Of a stretch of 7,358 nt of DNA, positions 6,043 to 7,358 are shown piece by piece. The notes under the pieces are model-generated. The model saw only the letters and a program-made list of their open reading frames with translations, was not told the DNA's origin and ran no database searches. The stretch covers positions 1 through 7,358 of the forward strand of contig CAJWGH010000049.1 of NCBI GenBank assembly GCA_913031095.1. Reading direction: 5' to 3'. The stretch comes from an uncultured Chloroflexota bacterium (GTDB lineage Bacteria; Chloroflexota; Dehalococcoidia; UBA3495). Position 1 is the stretch's first letter, and each line of letters begins with the position of its first letter. The position numbers and the translations under genes are program-made.

Positions 6043-7358
6043 ATGGACCCATTAAAAGAGCTGGCAAAGAATGGACTGTACTCACCGGAGCAGGAACACG
6101 ATGCTTGCGGCGTGGGTGTGGTCGCCAATATCAAAGGCCAGAAGACCAACCAGATTATTAACGAAGGTGTTCAGGTCCTTATCAACCTTGGACACCGCGG
6201 CGCCGCCGGGCGCGACCCGGAGACCGGAGACGGCGCTGGTATGTTGATCCAGATGCCCGCCAAGCTGTTCGAACGCGAAGCGCCCTCATTGGGCATTGAC
6301 CTTCCTGCAGCCGGCCAGTACGGGGTGGGCATGGTGTTCATGCCGCCTGAAGCCCAATCGGAATGCCGTGGATTGATCGCTAAAGTCGTCGAAGCCGAAG
6401 GATTGAACGTACTAGGCTGGCGTAACGTCCCTGTGGACCACTCCAAGATTGGGGAAGACGCTCGAGAGGTATGCCCTGCTATCGCCCAAGTATTCATTGG
6501 TCCAGGGTCTGGCACCGAGGACGAGGACGAACTTGAGCGGAAGTTATTTGTGGTCAGAAAGATACTCGAGCACTCTATTGGTGAGACAGGTCTGACAGAC
6601 GAGCAGGCAGATTGCTTCTATATCTGTAGCATGTCTTGCAACACGATCGTATATAAGGGCCTGCTCATGGCCCATCAAATAGCCGAGTTCTACAAAGACT
6701 TGCAAGACCAGGATGTGGTCAGCGCCTTTGCGTTAGTCCACTCCCGGTTCAGCACTAATACTCTAGGCAGTTGGCGGCTAGCCCACCCCTACCGGTACCT
6801 CGCCCACAACGGTGAGATTAACACTCTACGGGGCAACGTCAACTGGATGCACGCCCGAGAGGCCCAGTTCCAGTCATCTCTGTTCGGCGGAGATATGGCC
6901 AAAATCGCCCCGGTGACCAACGCCGGCGATAGCGATACCGCTAGTCTGGATAATGCCCTGGAATTGCTTCAGATGACTGGCCGCAAGTTAGACCATGCCT
7001 TGTTGATGCTCATACCGGAAGCGTGGGATCAGCACGAGACCATGTCCCAGGAGAAGAAGGATTTCTACGAATATCACTCTTCTCTGATGGAGCCATGGGA
7101 CGGCCCGGCTATGATTGTTGCTTCTGATGGAAGGAGCATCTGCGCGCTTTTGGACCGCAACGGACTAAGGCCATTCCGTTACCTTGTCACAAATGATGAC
7201 AAGCTTGTGATGGCTTCTGAGACTGGTGTATTGGAAGTGCCCCCGGCCGACGTCAAATTTAAAGGTCGGTTGCAGCCAGGCCGCATGTTCCTGGTCAGCT
7301 TGGAGCAAGGCCGAATAATCGACGACGAAGAACTGAAGGACAACCTGGCCAGAAAGAA
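6043..7358 (+). CDS. gltB: Glutamate synthase large subunit, N-terminal part (truncated by the window edge)
   Basis: GOGAT makes two glutamates from glutamine and 2-oxoglutarate, and with glutamine synthetase assimilates ammonium. The 438 codons present cover the class II glutamine amidotransferase domain of a protein usually near 1500 aa. Cys22 in HDACGVG (19-25) should become the N-terminal nucleophile after removal of a 21-residue propeptide. Other landmarks: HRGAAGRDPETGDGAG (51-66), HSRFSTNT ahead of AHNGEINTLRGN (from about 254), and DQHETMS (329-335) followed by KDFYEYHSSLMEPWDGPA and LDRNGLRPFRY. No stop occurs in frame to the edge. The ATG is preceded by AGAAAGG (6026-6032), a weak ribosome binding site ten bases away, and an in-frame TTG at 6019 is less likely. 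Whether the electron donor is NADPH or ferredoxin cannot be told without the rest and any gltD partner. Confidence 0.96.
   Translation, partial: MDPLKELAKNGLYSPEQEHDACGVGVVANIKGQKTNQIINEGVQVLINLGHRGAAGRDPETGDGAGMLIQMPAKLFEREAPSLGIDLPAAGQYGVGMVFMPPEAQSECRGLIAKVVEAEGLNVLGWRNVPVDHSKIGEDAREVCPAIAQVFIGPGSGTEDEDELERKLFVVRKILEHSIGETGLTDEQADCFYICSMSCNTIVYKGLLMAHQIAEFYKDLQDQDVVSAFALVHSRFSTNTLGSWRLAHPYRYLAHNGEINTLRGNVNWMHAREAQFQSSLFGGDMAKIAPVTNAGDSDTASLDNALELLQMTGRKLDHALLMLIPEAWDQHETMSQEKKDFYEYHSSLMEPWDGPAMIVASDGRSICALLDRNGLRPFRYLVTNDDKLVMASETGVLEVPPADVKFKGRLQPGRMFLVSLEQGRIIDDEELKDNLARK

Overview
The window looks like ordinary bacterial chromosome carrying housekeeping genes. It holds the 5' end of a 16S rRNA gene and seven protein genes, the last cut by the window edge. 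Gene content, moderate base composition and the DUF3105 lipoprotein would fit a Chloroflexota-type bacterium (SAR202/Dehalococcoidia-like). That placement is an inference from memory of such sequences, not from a search.

Region 1 (1-540): the 16S rRNA gene reads leftward from about position 310 and runs off the left edge. A near-consensus promoter (TTGACA, 17-bp spacer, TATACT) sits about 65 bp upstream of the mature 5' end, and the short leader can fold into small hairpins. The thiL cluster diverges from it.

Region 2 (540-4460): five genes on the + strand. thiL (thiamine-monophosphate kinase), tsaE and tsaB (two proteins of the tRNA t6A37 pathway) and a saccharopine dehydrogenase-like NAD(P) oxidoreductase are 2-9 bp apart and probably form one operon. 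ndk (nucleoside diphosphate kinase) follows after 67 bp with its own strong ribosome binding site.

Region 3 (4461-5170): rsfS (ribosomal silencing factor) lies on the - strand, convergent with ndk. Its promoter is clear (TTGACC, 17-bp spacer, TATACT), and the best-placed ribosome binding site points to a rare CTG start codon. A DUF3105 lipoprotein gene diverges from it.

Region 4 (5171-7358): the DUF3105 lipoprotein, then a 329-bp noncoding stretch with a 10-bp-stem hairpin, a candidate extended -10 promoter and two small leader hairpins, then the first 438 codons of gltB (glutamate synthase large subunit).

I found no mobile element, CRISPR array, tRNA or defence-like cassette. I do not think the window contains a new multi-gene system. 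The points most worth checking are the CTG start of rsfS, the compact rRNA leader, the structured gltB upstream region and the uncharacterised oxidoreductase in the t6A operon.
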